Of a DNA stretch of 64,000 nucleotides, positions 36,801 through 44,842 are shown piece after piece. The DNA comes from Blautia faecis (GTDB taxonomy: Bacteria; Bacillota; Clostridia; Lachnospirales; Lachnospiraceae): contig NZ_JAJCIA010000022.1 of NCBI RefSeq assembly GCF_020554845.1, positions 1 through 64,000 of the forward strand, given 5' to 3'. The notes under the pieces were generated by a model. That model saw only the letters and a program-made list of their open reading frames with translations, was not told the DNA's origin and did no database searches. The position numbers were made by a program, and so were the translations under genes. Numbering within the stretch: the stretch's first letter is position 1; each line of letters opens with the position of its first letter.

Positions 36801-38303
36801 CTATGCATTTCTGTTATATTCTCTCTCAATCCACGCCATCAACACATCTACTATGTATTCCTGCTGCTCTTCTGTGAGCTGCACTCCTGCTGGAATTCTA
36901 TGCCACTTATACAAGCATCCCCGACAGCAGCAGCCAGTAGCATGCTGAGCCAGGAATACAGGGTGCCCGCGCATTGGAGTCTGTTTGCCATCATTGGGAA
37001 TCTGAGCCGGAGCCAGACGTGTTCGCACAAAATCTGAGGCATGACTGCGGATGGTATCCATTCCTTTCTCCCGGATATACTGTATATCCTTGTCCTTCAG
37101 ATGAAAACGACTGCGAAAATTCGAGCGGGACAGGCGGGCAAACAGATCACAAAACTGGTCCTGTTCCGGATCATATTTTCGCAAATACTTCTCATATCCA
37201 TTCAATATTTCTGCAATTTTCAAATTAAGCTCTGAACTATTATACGTATAGTTCTCATCCTCTAAACGAAAATAGAAATCTATATTAACTTTCAGCTTAT
37301 TGTTTCCACGCTTTATTCCTCTGCCGCTATTTCTGAAGTTACTACTATTCGTCGTATTATTAATTCCTTCATTTTTTTCATTTGTTCCACCGCCTTCTTC
37401 CTGCACCAGAAATTTCACCTGCGCTGCATGCCTCTTCAGAAGAGGAATAATGCAAAAATACAGCCGGTCCTCTTCCATATGAAGATACCCCAATACCTGT
37501 TTGTCTTTATTCATAAGCTGAATCTGATTCCCATGGAAAGCTTTTGGAAACAGATATTCGCCAGACTGCAAGCTTGCTATAAGCCTGCCTTCCGGGGATG
37601 CGGCTTCTGCCGCCAGAAATGCTTTAACCCGATAAATTCTCTGACCTTTCCTATCTGTGCTCTCTGGTTTCATCAGGGAATCCAGAACCAGTAATGGGTT
37701 CACATATTGCATAGAAAGATATTCAAACAGCTTCGCCTGGATGCGAAAACGGTATTCCTTCAAATCTGGTACAGAAGATAAGTCTTCTGCGTTTACGGCA
37801 TTCTCCGTTCTCTCAAGGAGGACTGCCGCTGCATGACGAATACTGGTAAGAAAAAGCGCGAAATCCTCTTCCTCCGGATCCCACATATATTTTCCACAGG
37901 CAGCCTGATAATACAGTTTCCCCTGGGCTTCCTTTCGTTCTTCTTCAGAAAAATTCATACTATAGTGCAGATAAATATTCCTTGGTATAAAAGCAGCCTC
38001 GTTCCATTCACCAGACCATTCCTGATGCTGTTCCCTCTTCCCAGATTTATGATTGTCTGTGCCATGAGCCTCTGTTCCATAAGCTTCCGTTCCATATGCG
38101 TTCTGCATTTCCCGACTATCGCTCTGGCTCAGTATCCGATACGCTTCATTTATCTCCTGTGCACGCTGAATATGAGCTTCCCTTACTTCATTCAATGAGT
38201 CCGGATGAAAACGGCTGATCATCTTATGATATTTTCGCTTAATTTCTCTTTCATCATCTTCTGGGACAATCCCCAGAAGTTCTATTGCATCTTGTGTATT
38301 CAT
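36801..38303 (-). CDS. J-domain protein with C-terminal DUF4186 domain
   Basis: Residues 3-60 are a J domain (AIELLGIVPEDDEREIKRKY) with the essential HPD at 33-35, so it should stimulate an Hsp70 partner. A low-complexity piece with AYGTEAYGTEAHGT repeats follows. The middle 250 residues are unrecognised. The last 115 or so match DUF4186: LFARLSRSNFRSRFHLKDKD, NDGKQTPMRGHPVFLAQHAT, then the Cys-rich GCCCRGCLYKWHRIPAGVQL and a final helix. DUF4186 is usually a stand-alone protein of about 110 residues, so this is a fusion. It is the first of three minus-strand genes with sbcD and sbcC, with a 100-bp gap. Function unknown. Confidence 0.82.
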   Translation of the reverse strand: MNTQDAIELLGIVPEDDEREIKRKYHKMISRFHPDSLNEVREAHIQRAQEINEAYRILSQSDSREMQNAYGTEAYGTEAHGTDNHKSGKREQHQEWSGEWNEAAFIPRNIYLHYSMNFSEEERKEAQGKLYYQAACGKYMWDPEEEDFALFLTSIRHAAAVLLERTENAVNAEDLSSVPDLKEYRFRIQAKLFEYLSMQYVNPLLVLDSLMKPESTDRKGQRIYRVKAFLAAEAASPEGRLIASLQSGEYLFPKAFHGNQIQLMNKDKQVLGYLHMEEDRLYFCIIPLLKRHAAQVKFLVQEEGGGTNEKNEGINNTTNSSNFRNSGRGIKRGNNKLKVNIDFYFRLEDENYTYNSSELNLKIAEILNGYEKYLRKYDPEQDQFCDLFARLSRSNFRSRFHLKDKDIQYIREKGMDTIRSHASDFVRTRLAPAQIPNDGKQTPMRGHPVFLAQHATGCCCRGCLYKWHRIPAGVQLTEEQQEYIVDVLMAWIEREYNRNA

Positions 38304-38819
38304 TATATATTCCCGATATTTTTATTTCGTTTTTGTCTTCATATTCTTTCAGTATACATTATTTCAAGTAAAAGGGCTATAAATTTCCAATTTAACTTAC
38401 TCTGAGTAGATGTCATTATAAATGGGAATCGGTTAGATATTGTTATGATTTATGGCTGGGAAACTAGTTCCCAGCCATTTTTTCTGATGTGTCTTGTTAT
38501 AATTTTATCGGATGTGTTTCGAAAATCTTTCGTTTTCTTATTGATCTTAGGTATTTTGGTTGATCTTTAGCGGCTTATGAATCTTTAGTAATTTACAAAT
38601 CTTTGGTGAAACACAGAACTTTCGTACTTCTAAGTTCTTTTGTATTTTCAGATTCTTTTGTGCTTTATTGCTTTCTTTCGTATTTCAGATTTCTTAAGTG
38701 TTTTTCGTATTTCTCTTTCGTTGATGTATCTATACTACCATATCTGTCGCTTTTTGTCATCTGGCAAAGTGAACATATTTTCGATTGTATTTTCATCTAT
38801 TTTTTATTCTATCAATATA
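38304..38819. other. AT-rich gap with imperfect short repeats and an orphan hairpin
   Basis: A hairpin GGCTGGGAA/TTCCCAGCC (38454-38462 with 38468-38476) with T tract ATTTTTT on the plus side looks like a plus-strand terminator, though no plus-strand gene precedes it. From about 38520 to 38720 a loose repeat of roughly 16-22 nt recurs (variants of AGATTCTTTTGTATTT). No credible gene is seen. Confidence 0.45.
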
Positions 38820-39029
38820 TTATATCAATACCAGCATGATAATCCCAACTATCACAAGAAGGGGAAGTGCTATGTAAATCAGACCTTCCAGGACTAATCC
38901 AATTAGGACAAGGGGAAGGAATATAAGGCGAAAAAAGATTTTCGTAATTCCCCAGGTTGCGCGGAAGGCAAGTCCGATCATTTTGCCAAATATACCAAAC
39001 ATTAAAATGATAAATAACAGCGTCAGCAT
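38820..39029 (-). CDS. Small membrane protein (69 aa)
   Basis: ATG 39029 is preceded by CGAGGTG at good spacing. The 69 residues are almost wholly hydrophobic: MLTLLFIILMFGIFGKMIGL, then FRLIFLPLVLIGLVLEGLIY and a last segment ending IIMLVLI, giving two or three membrane helices with a few basic residues between. Similar tiny hydrophobic proteins are common in Lachnospiraceae, but I cannot name a function. It is transcribed on its own. Confidence 0.65.
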   Translation of the reverse strand: MLTLLFIILMFGIFGKMIGLAFRATWGITKIFFRLIFLPLVLIGLVLEGLIYIALPLLVIVGIIMLVLI

Positions 39030-39144
39030 AAATTGTCACCTCGTTTTCTTTTCAGGCATTATACAATATGGTCTGCCCTTTACTGTAATCAACGACTTAA
39101 TGGGGATTTTCACTTCAAATAAAGAAAAAATTTACCAACAGCGC

Positions 39145-39178
39145 AAAAAGCCCCCTGCGGAATCATTCCGCAAGGGGC
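39145..39178 (-). terminator. Terminator of the phosphoglucomutase gene
   Basis: GCCCCCTGCGGAA pairs with TTCCGCAAGGGGC around a 3-nt loop, and TTTTTGCGC follows on the minus strand. Confidence 0.9.
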
Positions 39179-39215
39179 GATCATTCACTATACGATTATA
39201 TACTTCGCTTAAACC

Positions 39216-40898
39216 TTAAGCCATCATCGGCTCCAATGCCTTAGCCAGTTTCTCTTTCTCAGCTTCTGCCTCTGCAAGATCTTTACCCAGTGTAGTGTAA
39301 TAAATCTTAATCTTCGGCTCTGTTCCGGATGGACGAACAACTACTGTCTCGTTATTCTCCAGTTTGTAAATAAGAACATTTGCTGCTGGAAGACCGGTCT
39401 CCTCAGGCTTCTTATAATCGGTAACCTTCACTACCTTGTAGCCTGCAATGTCTGCCGGCGGGTTGTCACGGAATTTCTGCATGATTCCTGCCATAGTGTC
39501 CATTCCGCTGAGTCCCGGGAATTCAAAGCTGTCAACCTTGTTCAGGTAACGGCCATACTGTGCGTAAATCTCCTCAAGTCTCTGCTTCAGGGAGCTTCCA
39601 ATGCTTCTGTAGTATGCAGCCATCTCGCAGATCAGCATGGATCCAATAATGGCATCCTTATCACGTACATACGGTCCTGCAAGGTATCCATAGCTCTCTT
39701 CAAATCCGAAAATGAAACGGTCCACTTCACCAGCAGCCTCAAGCTGTGCGATCTGGTCGCCGATCCACTTAAATCCGGTAAGTACACTTCTAAGCTCTAC
39801 ACCGTAGTGCTCTGCAACTGCGTCTGCAAGAGGTGTGGAAACAATAGATTTCACTGCAACCGGGTTCTTCGGCATTGTGCCTTTCTCGATACGGCCAGCT
39901 GCAATATAGTCAAGAAGAAGAACTCCCACTTCATTACCACTTACCAGCTCATAGGAACCGTCCGGGCATTTCATGGCAATACCAACACGGTCTGCATCCG
40001 GGTCAGTAGCAAGCATAAGATCTGCTCCTGTCTCCTTGGCAAGCTTCAGTCCCTGCTCCAGAGCTGCGAAAATCTCCGGATTCGGGTAGCTGCATGTGGT
40101 AAAATAGCCGTTCGGGTATTCCTGTTCCGGAACAATTGTTACATCTGTGATTCCGATATCCTTCAGGATCTGAGTTACCGGCACAAGTCCGGAACCATTC
40201 AGCGGGCTGTAAACCAGCTTCAGTCCTGCTGTCTTGCAAAGACCTGGACGAACCTGGCGTGACTCGATTGCATCGTAAAGAGCACGTTTGCAGTCGTCAC
40301 CAACAAAGCGGATCAGACCTTCCTCAACGCCCTCTGCAAAGGACATATATTTCGCACCAGTCAGAACGTCTGTCTTCTGGATCTCATCATAAACGATAGC
40401 CGCAGCATCATCTGTCATCTGGCAGCCATCCGGACCGTAAGCCTTGTATCCATTATATTTAGCAGGGTTATGAGATGCGGTAACCATAATACCCGCGTTG
40501 CACTCATAGTAGCGTGTCGCAAAGGAAAGGGCCGGTACAGGCATTAATGCATCATAAATTCTGACCTTAATGTCATTGGCAGCCAGAACTCCTGCTGCTG
40601 TTTTCGCAAATATATCACTCTTCAGACGGCTGTCGTAGCTGATTGCAACGGTCTGAGTGCCGCCCTGAGTCTTCACCCAGTTAGCAAGACCCTGTGTAGC
40701 CTGACGCACTACATAGATATTCATACGGTTGGTACCTGCTCCAAGAACTCCACGGAGTCCTGCTGTACCAAATTTCAGAGCTACTGCAAAACGATCTTTA
40801 ATTTCTTCATCGTTTCCTTCAATCTTAGATAATTCTGGTTTCAGATCTGCATCCTCGAGATCCTCTGCCATCCAGCGCTTGTACTCTTCGTTATACAT
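39216..40898 (-). CDS. pgcA: Phosphoglucomutase/phosphomannomutase (alpha-D-phosphohexomutase family)
   Basis: The 560-residue enzyme interconverts glucose-6-phosphate and glucose-1-phosphate, the substrate of GlgC. It has KFGTAGLRGVLGAGTNRMN, the catalytic phosphoserine loop GIMVTASHNPAKYNGYK, the metal-binding LMLATDPDADRVG, the sugar loop FGFEESYGYLAG and the phosphate-binding RPSGTEPKIKIYY. ATG 40898 follows GGCAGGAGTGG; the in-frame extension further upstream has no ribosome site and no family similarity. It is monocistronic with a strong terminator. Confidence 0.93.
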   Translation of the reverse strand: MYNEEYKRWMAEDLEDADLKPELSKIEGNDEEIKDRFAVALKFGTAGLRGVLGAGTNRMNIYVVRQATQGLANWVKTQGGTQTVAISYDSRLKSDIFAKTAAGVLAANDIKVRIYDALMPVPALSFATRYYECNAGIMVTASHNPAKYNGYKAYGPDGCQMTDDAAAIVYDEIQKTDVLTGAKYMSFAEGVEEGLIRFVGDDCKRALYDAIESRQVRPGLCKTAGLKLVYSPLNGSGLVPVTQILKDIGITDVTIVPEQEYPNGYFTTCSYPNPEIFAALEQGLKLAKETGADLMLATDPDADRVGIAMKCPDGSYELVSGNEVGVLLLDYIAAGRIEKGTMPKNPVAVKSIVSTPLADAVAEHYGVELRSVLTGFKWIGDQIAQLEAAGEVDRFIFGFEESYGYLAGPYVRDKDAIIGSMLICEMAAYYRSIGSSLKQRLEEIYAQYGRYLNKVDSFEFPGLSGMDTMAGIMQKFRDNPPADIAGYKVVKVTDYKKPEETGLPAANVLIYKLENNETVVVRPSGTEPKIKIYYTTLGKDLAEAEAEKEKLAKALEPMMA

Positions 40899-41072
40899 TT
40901 TAACCACTCCTGCCATTATTATACTATTTATTTTGTCTAATATTACTACAGATATTAATAATATACCACATTTTTCACGAAACGGCAATATAAGCGACAA
41001 ATTTCTACCAGACATTTTTTCTCTGTTTTCCACTAATTTCCGACAATTATACATTTCAGCCGCAGTTCACAG

Positions 41073-41223
41073 GGAGTTACTGTTCACTGGTAACGTTCCG
41101 CGAGGTGTTTTTTGTGAACAAAGTTCACAGAAAACCCGAGAGTTGCGGCGCGAAATCATGCAAAGCATGATTTCTGTGCATCGCGAAGCGCGTTACTGTG
41201 AACGGAGTGAACAGTAACCACAG
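41073..41223. repeat. Nested palindromic region upstream of the ThrH-like gene
   Basis: GTTACTGTTCAC near the left end is answered by GTGAACAGTAAC at the right end. Inside lie AAATCATG/CATGATTT around CAAAG and several GTGAAC/GTTCAC words. It occupies most of the 506-bp gap between two divergent genes (40899-41404), which otherwise contains TATAAT at 41281-41286 as a probable -10 box for the downstream gene. Confidence 0.55.
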
Positions 41224-41404
41224 GGAACATTCCATTCTCACATTTTCAATTTAGGTATAGCGTTCCCGGCTTTTTTACGCTATAATAAGATAGTGTGTGA
41301 AAGCAACCATCCTAACTGCTTTCCCTTTATCTGACATTGAGATTTGAAAAAACACTATAAAATTCAATTGCAGCACTCTTTACAGCTGCAGAACGGAGGA
41401 GATT

Positions 41405-42010
41405 ATGGAAATTGTCTGCTTAGACTTAGAAGGTGTGCTTGTCCCGGAAATCTGGATCGCATTTGCCGAAGAGACCGGCATTCCGGAGCTGAAACGAACC
41501 ACAAGAGACGAGCCTGATTACGATAAATTAATGAAATACCGCCTGAACATTCTGAAAGAGCATGGTCTTGGCCTGAAAGAAATCCAGGAGACCATCGCCA
41601 AGATCGACCCGATTCCAGGCGCCAGGGAATTTCTGGACAAATTAAGAGCACAGACTCAGGTTATCATCCTCAGTGACACTTTTTCCCAGTTTGCAGGTCC
41701 TCTTATGAAAAAGCTGGGCTACCCAACCATCTTCTGCAACACACTGGTAGTGGGCGAAAATGGCGAAATTACTGACTTCAAAATGCGCTGCGAAAAATCC
41801 AAATACACCACTGTGAAAGCCCTGCAGTCCATTGGCTACGACACCATTGCCAGTGGAGACAGCCACAACGACCTGGGTATGATCCAGGCAAGTAAGGCAG
41901 GATTCCTGTTCAAGAGCACCGACGCGATCAAGGCTGAATATCCGGAGATTCCGGCTTACGAAACTTATGACGAGCTGTATGACGCAATTATGAAGGCAAT
42001 TAATGGTTAA
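41405..42010 (+). CDS. thrH: ThrH-like phosphoserine phosphatase/homoserine phosphotransferase
   Basis: The 201-residue HAD protein begins MEIVCLDLEGVLVPEIWIAF, the distinctive ThrH motif, and continues with VIILSDTFSQF (motif II), a lysine in MRCEKSKYTTV and the metal-binding SGDSHNDLGMI. ThrH of Pseudomonas dephosphorylates phosphoserine and can move the phosphate to homoserine. ACGGAGGAG precedes the ATG. No other serine or threonine genes are adjacent, so the physiological role is inferred from the family only. A terminator follows. Confidence 0.9.
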   Translation: MEIVCLDLEGVLVPEIWIAFAEETGIPELKRTTRDEPDYDKLMKYRLNILKEHGLGLKEIQETIAKIDPIPGAREFLDKLRAQTQVIILSDTFSQFAGPLMKKLGYPTIFCNTLVVGENGEITDFKMRCEKSKYTTVKALQSIGYDTIASGDSHNDLGMIQASKAGFLFKSTDAIKAEYPEIPAYETYDELYDAIMKAING

Positions 42011-42018
42011 CATAAAGC

Positions 42019-42079
42019 AGAGACTTGTTTTCTATCTATCCCATGGAAAACAAGTCTCTTTTTTTCAAACACGCTCTAA
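42019..42079 (+). terminator. ThrH terminator overlapping a family A right arm
   Basis: AGAGACTTGTTTTC (42019-42032) pairs with GAAAACAAGTCTCT (42046-42059), followed by an eight-T run. The T run merges into TTTTTCAAACACGCTCTA (42061-42078), the right arm of a family A repeat. Confidence 0.88.
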
Positions 42080-42083
42080 CACA

Positions 42084-42164
42084 GCAGTTGGGCAAATGAT
42101 ATTCCAAGCAGGTCATTTCAGGAGCGTTGCACCGACCTGCGTAGAATATCATTTGCCCAACTGC
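42084..42164. repeat. Long inverted repeat downstream of the ribose lacI gene
   Basis: GCAGTTGGGCAAATGATATTC (42084-42104, first 20 bases and C) is inverted without mismatch at 42144-42164. A second inner pair, GCAGGTC/GACCTGC, is also present. The structure lacks a T tract. It is not similar to families A or B and ends 7 bp before the lacI stop. Confidence 0.7.
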
Positions 42165-42171
42165 GTACCTC

Positions 42172-43170
42172 CTATATCTTCTTCACGCTTTCCCTCTCAA
42201 TAAACTGCGTACACATCTGCATCTTGATCTTAATCCCGTCATTATCTTTCAGAATATCCCGCAATCGCCTTACAACAGCTCTTCCCATCTCCTGCTTCGG
42301 CACCCGGAGTGTAGTCAGCGGCGGATACGAAATTGAGGAAAAAGTAAGGTCGTCAAATCCCACAATGGAAATATCCTCCGGAATCCGGATTCCAAACTCT
42401 GCCATAGCTTTCATAGCCCCCAGGGCGATCATATCGTTGTCTGCGAAGAAGGCTGTAGGCAGCTTCACCTTCTCAGACAAATACCGCTTCATATTCTCGT
42501 AAGCACCGTCGATGGTAGTTGCCATTGTAAAAATATAGTCCTTATTCAGGGGAAGTCCCGCCTTTTGCAGCGCTGTCTGATATCCTGCAAAACGAGACCG
42601 GAAAGGTTTGATCCTGAAATCTCCCCGCAGATAACCAATCTCTTTATGCCCATTGGAAATGAGATACTCTGTAGCCATACGCGCTGAATCTGCATTATTG
42701 ATCAGCATGGCATCAAAGCTCATATCCTCTTTCCAGTAATCAATCACAATAAACGGACAGGTCATCCCGCGGATCAGGTCAATGTCCGCATCCACCATCT
42801 CTGTTCCCAGAAGGATCACAGCCGACGCCTTGTCATTCATGATCCACTTCGCCTGTTCCTGGTATCCAGGATCTCTTTTATCCAGATTGCACATCTGCAT
42901 TTCCATTCCACAGGCGCGGCATTCCTGTTCCACCCCGGAAATCAGCTGGATAAAAAAGGGGGAATCCTCAACCACAGCACCATCCCGCTTAAACATGACA
43001 AATTTTATTTTGCGGATATGATTTTCCTCAAAATACCCAAGATCCTGCGCCACTTTAAAAATCTTCGCAGATGTCTCAGCATTCACGCCTTTTTTGTAGT
43101 TTAGTGCATTTGAAACAGTTGCCGGAGAAAATCCTGTGATCTCACTGATTTTTCTCACACTCACTTTCAT
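42172..43170 (-). CDS. LacI-family regulator of the ribose operon
   Basis: ATG 43170 follows AGGAGGAAC; the longer frame has no site. The 332 residues have a LacI head (VSVRKISEITGFSPATVSNA) and core with ILLGTEMVDADIDLIRG, FFADNDMIALGAMKAM and ISIVGFDDLTFSSISYPPLT. It is the last gene after rbsD, separated from it by a terminator hairpin, so it should be made at a reduced level by read-through. By position it controls the ribose operon; an AAACGTTT-centred site in the rbsB promoter is the likely operator. Confidence 0.9.
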   Translation of the reverse strand: MKVSVRKISEITGFSPATVSNALNYKKGVNAETSAKIFKVAQDLGYFEENHIRKIKFVMFKRDGAVVEDSPFFIQLISGVEQECRACGMEMQMCNLDKRDPGYQEQAKWIMNDKASAVILLGTEMVDADIDLIRGMTCPFIVIDYWKEDMSFDAMLINNADSARMATEYLISNGHKEIGYLRGDFRIKPFRSRFAGYQTALQKAGLPLNKDYIFTMATTIDGAYENMKRYLSEKVKLPTAFFADNDMIALGAMKAMAEFGIRIPEDISIVGFDDLTFSSISYPPLTTLRVPKQEMGRAVVRRLRDILKDNDGIKIKMQMCTQFIERESVKKI

Positions 43171-43212
43171 TTTAGTTCCTCCTCTGTCGGTAAAATAATG
43201 CCATACATCTGC

Positions 43213-43262
43213 GAAAAAAAGACGCTGCAAAAACAAGCTATCACCTGTTATTCGCAGCGTCT
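43213..43262 (-). terminator. Terminator between rbsD and lacI
   Basis: On the minus strand AAGACGCTGC and GCAGCGTC form the stem (43221-43228 with 43254-43261) and TTTTTTT follows at once. It lies inside the apparent operon, so it would make lacI expression depend on read-through. Confidence 0.85.
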
Positions 43263-43274
43263 TCTCTGATCATT

Positions 43275-43676
43275 TTATGCCGGGAACGCAACTCCCGCTC
43301 TTAAAATTATGTTCGGATAAGGTGTAAACTCACCTGTACGGATTGCAAATTTGCACTGTGCAGACATCTTTTTCAGATCTACATGGTCAATTCTGCTCTC
43401 CTCTGCCTCAGGAAGGCTCTGCTGAATATATGCAAGAAGCTCCGGATTTTTTTCCTCAATCTCATTTGCAATGGTATAGGCTTCCACTTCTGTCTCCGCC
43501 AGCACTGCATCCATCACCTGTTTAAAGGTAGGAACCCCTCCGCATACAACCAGGTCTACAATCTCCACGCCCTTTGGAATGGGCATTCCTGCATCACCGA
43601 TCATAAACAGATCTTTATGTCCCAGCTCTGCGATACAACGGATCAGCTGGGCATTTAAAATCCCTGATTTTTTCAT
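43275..43676 (-). CDS. rbsD: D-ribose pyranase
   Basis: RbsD speeds conversion of beta-D-ribopyranose to the furanose form used by ribokinase. The 133-residue protein has the catalytic histidine H20 in CIAELGHKDLFMIGDAGMPI and the conserved GVPTFKQVMDAVLAE and FAIRTGEFTPYPNIILRAGV. Its presence makes ribose the most likely substrate of this transporter. It lies 100 bp after rbsC. Confidence 0.95.
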   Translation of the reverse strand: MKKSGILNAQLIRCIAELGHKDLFMIGDAGMPIPKGVEIVDLVVCGGVPTFKQVMDAVLAETEVEAYTIANEIEEKNPELLAYIQQSLPEAEESRIDHVDLKKMSAQCKFAIRTGEFTPYPNIILRAGVAFPA

Positions 43677-43776
43677 GCTATTCCTCCTGCATCTCTGATT
43701 ATTACTATAAATCTTTTTCGGATTTTTTTCAACTTTTCAAATTATTTTAACATTAAGGAAGATTTTGGTTACTTAA

Positions 43777-44823
43777 TTATTTGTTCTCGTTTCTTGCCTG
43801 AAGTGCCATCTTCGCCTGAAGATTTCTCTGTGTCTGGTCGATTACGACTGCAAGAATGATAACCAGACCACGGATAACCTTCTGCCAGAACTCGGATACA
43901 CCACACATTGTCATACCATCATTGATAACACCGATAACAAATGCACCGACTACAGTTCCGATAATGGTTCCGGAACCACCGCTCATGGAAGTACCGCCAA
44001 GTACGGTAGCTGCGATGGCGTTCATTTCCCAGCCATCACCAGATGCAGGATGTGCTGCGGAAAGCTGTGCGGTGTTGATCATACCAACCCATGCTGCACA
44101 GAAGCCAGAGATCATGTAAACGATAATTTTGATCTTGTCTGCTTTGATACCGGAAAGACGAGCAGATTTCTCGTTGCCGCCGACTGCAAGTACATACCAT
44201 CCGAATGGAAGCTTCTTCAGGATGATAACGGAAATAATTGCAAGCACTGCGAAAATATAAACACCGGTAGGAATGCCGGCAATATTGCTTCCAAGGATTT
44301 TGAAGCCTGTGTTGCCAAGTCCGTCATAGCCCTTGATATCAGAGAATGTTGCACCATTGGAACGAAGGTTTGCAAAACCACGGCAGATATACATGGTACC
44401 AAGGGTAGCGATAAATGGTGCTACACCTAATTTTGTTACAATAAGACCGTTGACTGCACCGATGATGCATCCAACAACCAGCATGGTAATAATGATTACC
44501 GGAACGCTGAAATAAAGGGTTACACCTGCAAATTTCAGTGTAATACCTTCCTGGATCATTCCACCGGCAAGCATACCAACAAGTCCGACTACAGAACCAA
44601 CGGAAAGGTCAATACCGCCGGTAATGATTACAAACGTCATACCAAGTGCAAGGATTCCATACAGGGCTACGTGCTTGGCAACCATGGTCAGTGTAGATGC
44701 TGACAGGAATGTGGTTCCTTTTACAATGGTAAAAAAGATGACCAGGAGTACCAGTACAATAAAGGTACGTCCTTTTAACAGTGTCATTAACAACTGATTA
44801 TTATTTGATTTTTTGTTATTCAT
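43777..44823 (-). CDS. rbsC: Ribose ABC transporter permease
   Basis: ATG 44823 follows GGGGAGGAG by about 6 nt. The 348 residues form 8-10 hydrophobic helices typical of the BPD_transp_2 family (MTFVIITGGIDLSVGSVVGL; GAVNGLIVTKLGVAPFIATL; GGTSMSGGSGTIIGTVVGAF). It partners RbsA and the binding protein of the same operon. The start is 19 bp downstream of the rbsA stop. Confidence 0.95.
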   Translation of the reverse strand: MNNKKSNNNQLLMTLLKGRTFIVLVLLVIFFTIVKGTTFLSASTLTMVAKHVALYGILALGMTFVIITGGIDLSVGSVVGLVGMLAGGMIQEGITLKFAGVTLYFSVPVIIITMLVVGCIIGAVNGLIVTKLGVAPFIATLGTMYICRGFANLRSNGATFSDIKGYDGLGNTGFKILGSNIAGIPTGVYIFAVLAIISVIILKKLPFGWYVLAVGGNEKSARLSGIKADKIKIIVYMISGFCAAWVGMINTAQLSAAHPASGDGWEMNAIAATVLGGTSMSGGSGTIIGTVVGAFVIGVINDGMTMCGVSEFWQKVIRGLVIILAVVIDQTQRNLQAKMALQARNENK

Positions 44824-44842
44824 TGTTCTGCTCCTCCCCGGC

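Noticed and set aside
38812..39039. Alternative 75-residue reading frame overlapping the small membrane protein
   Set aside because: The other frame (38820-39029) has the ribosome site and a coherent membrane-protein composition.
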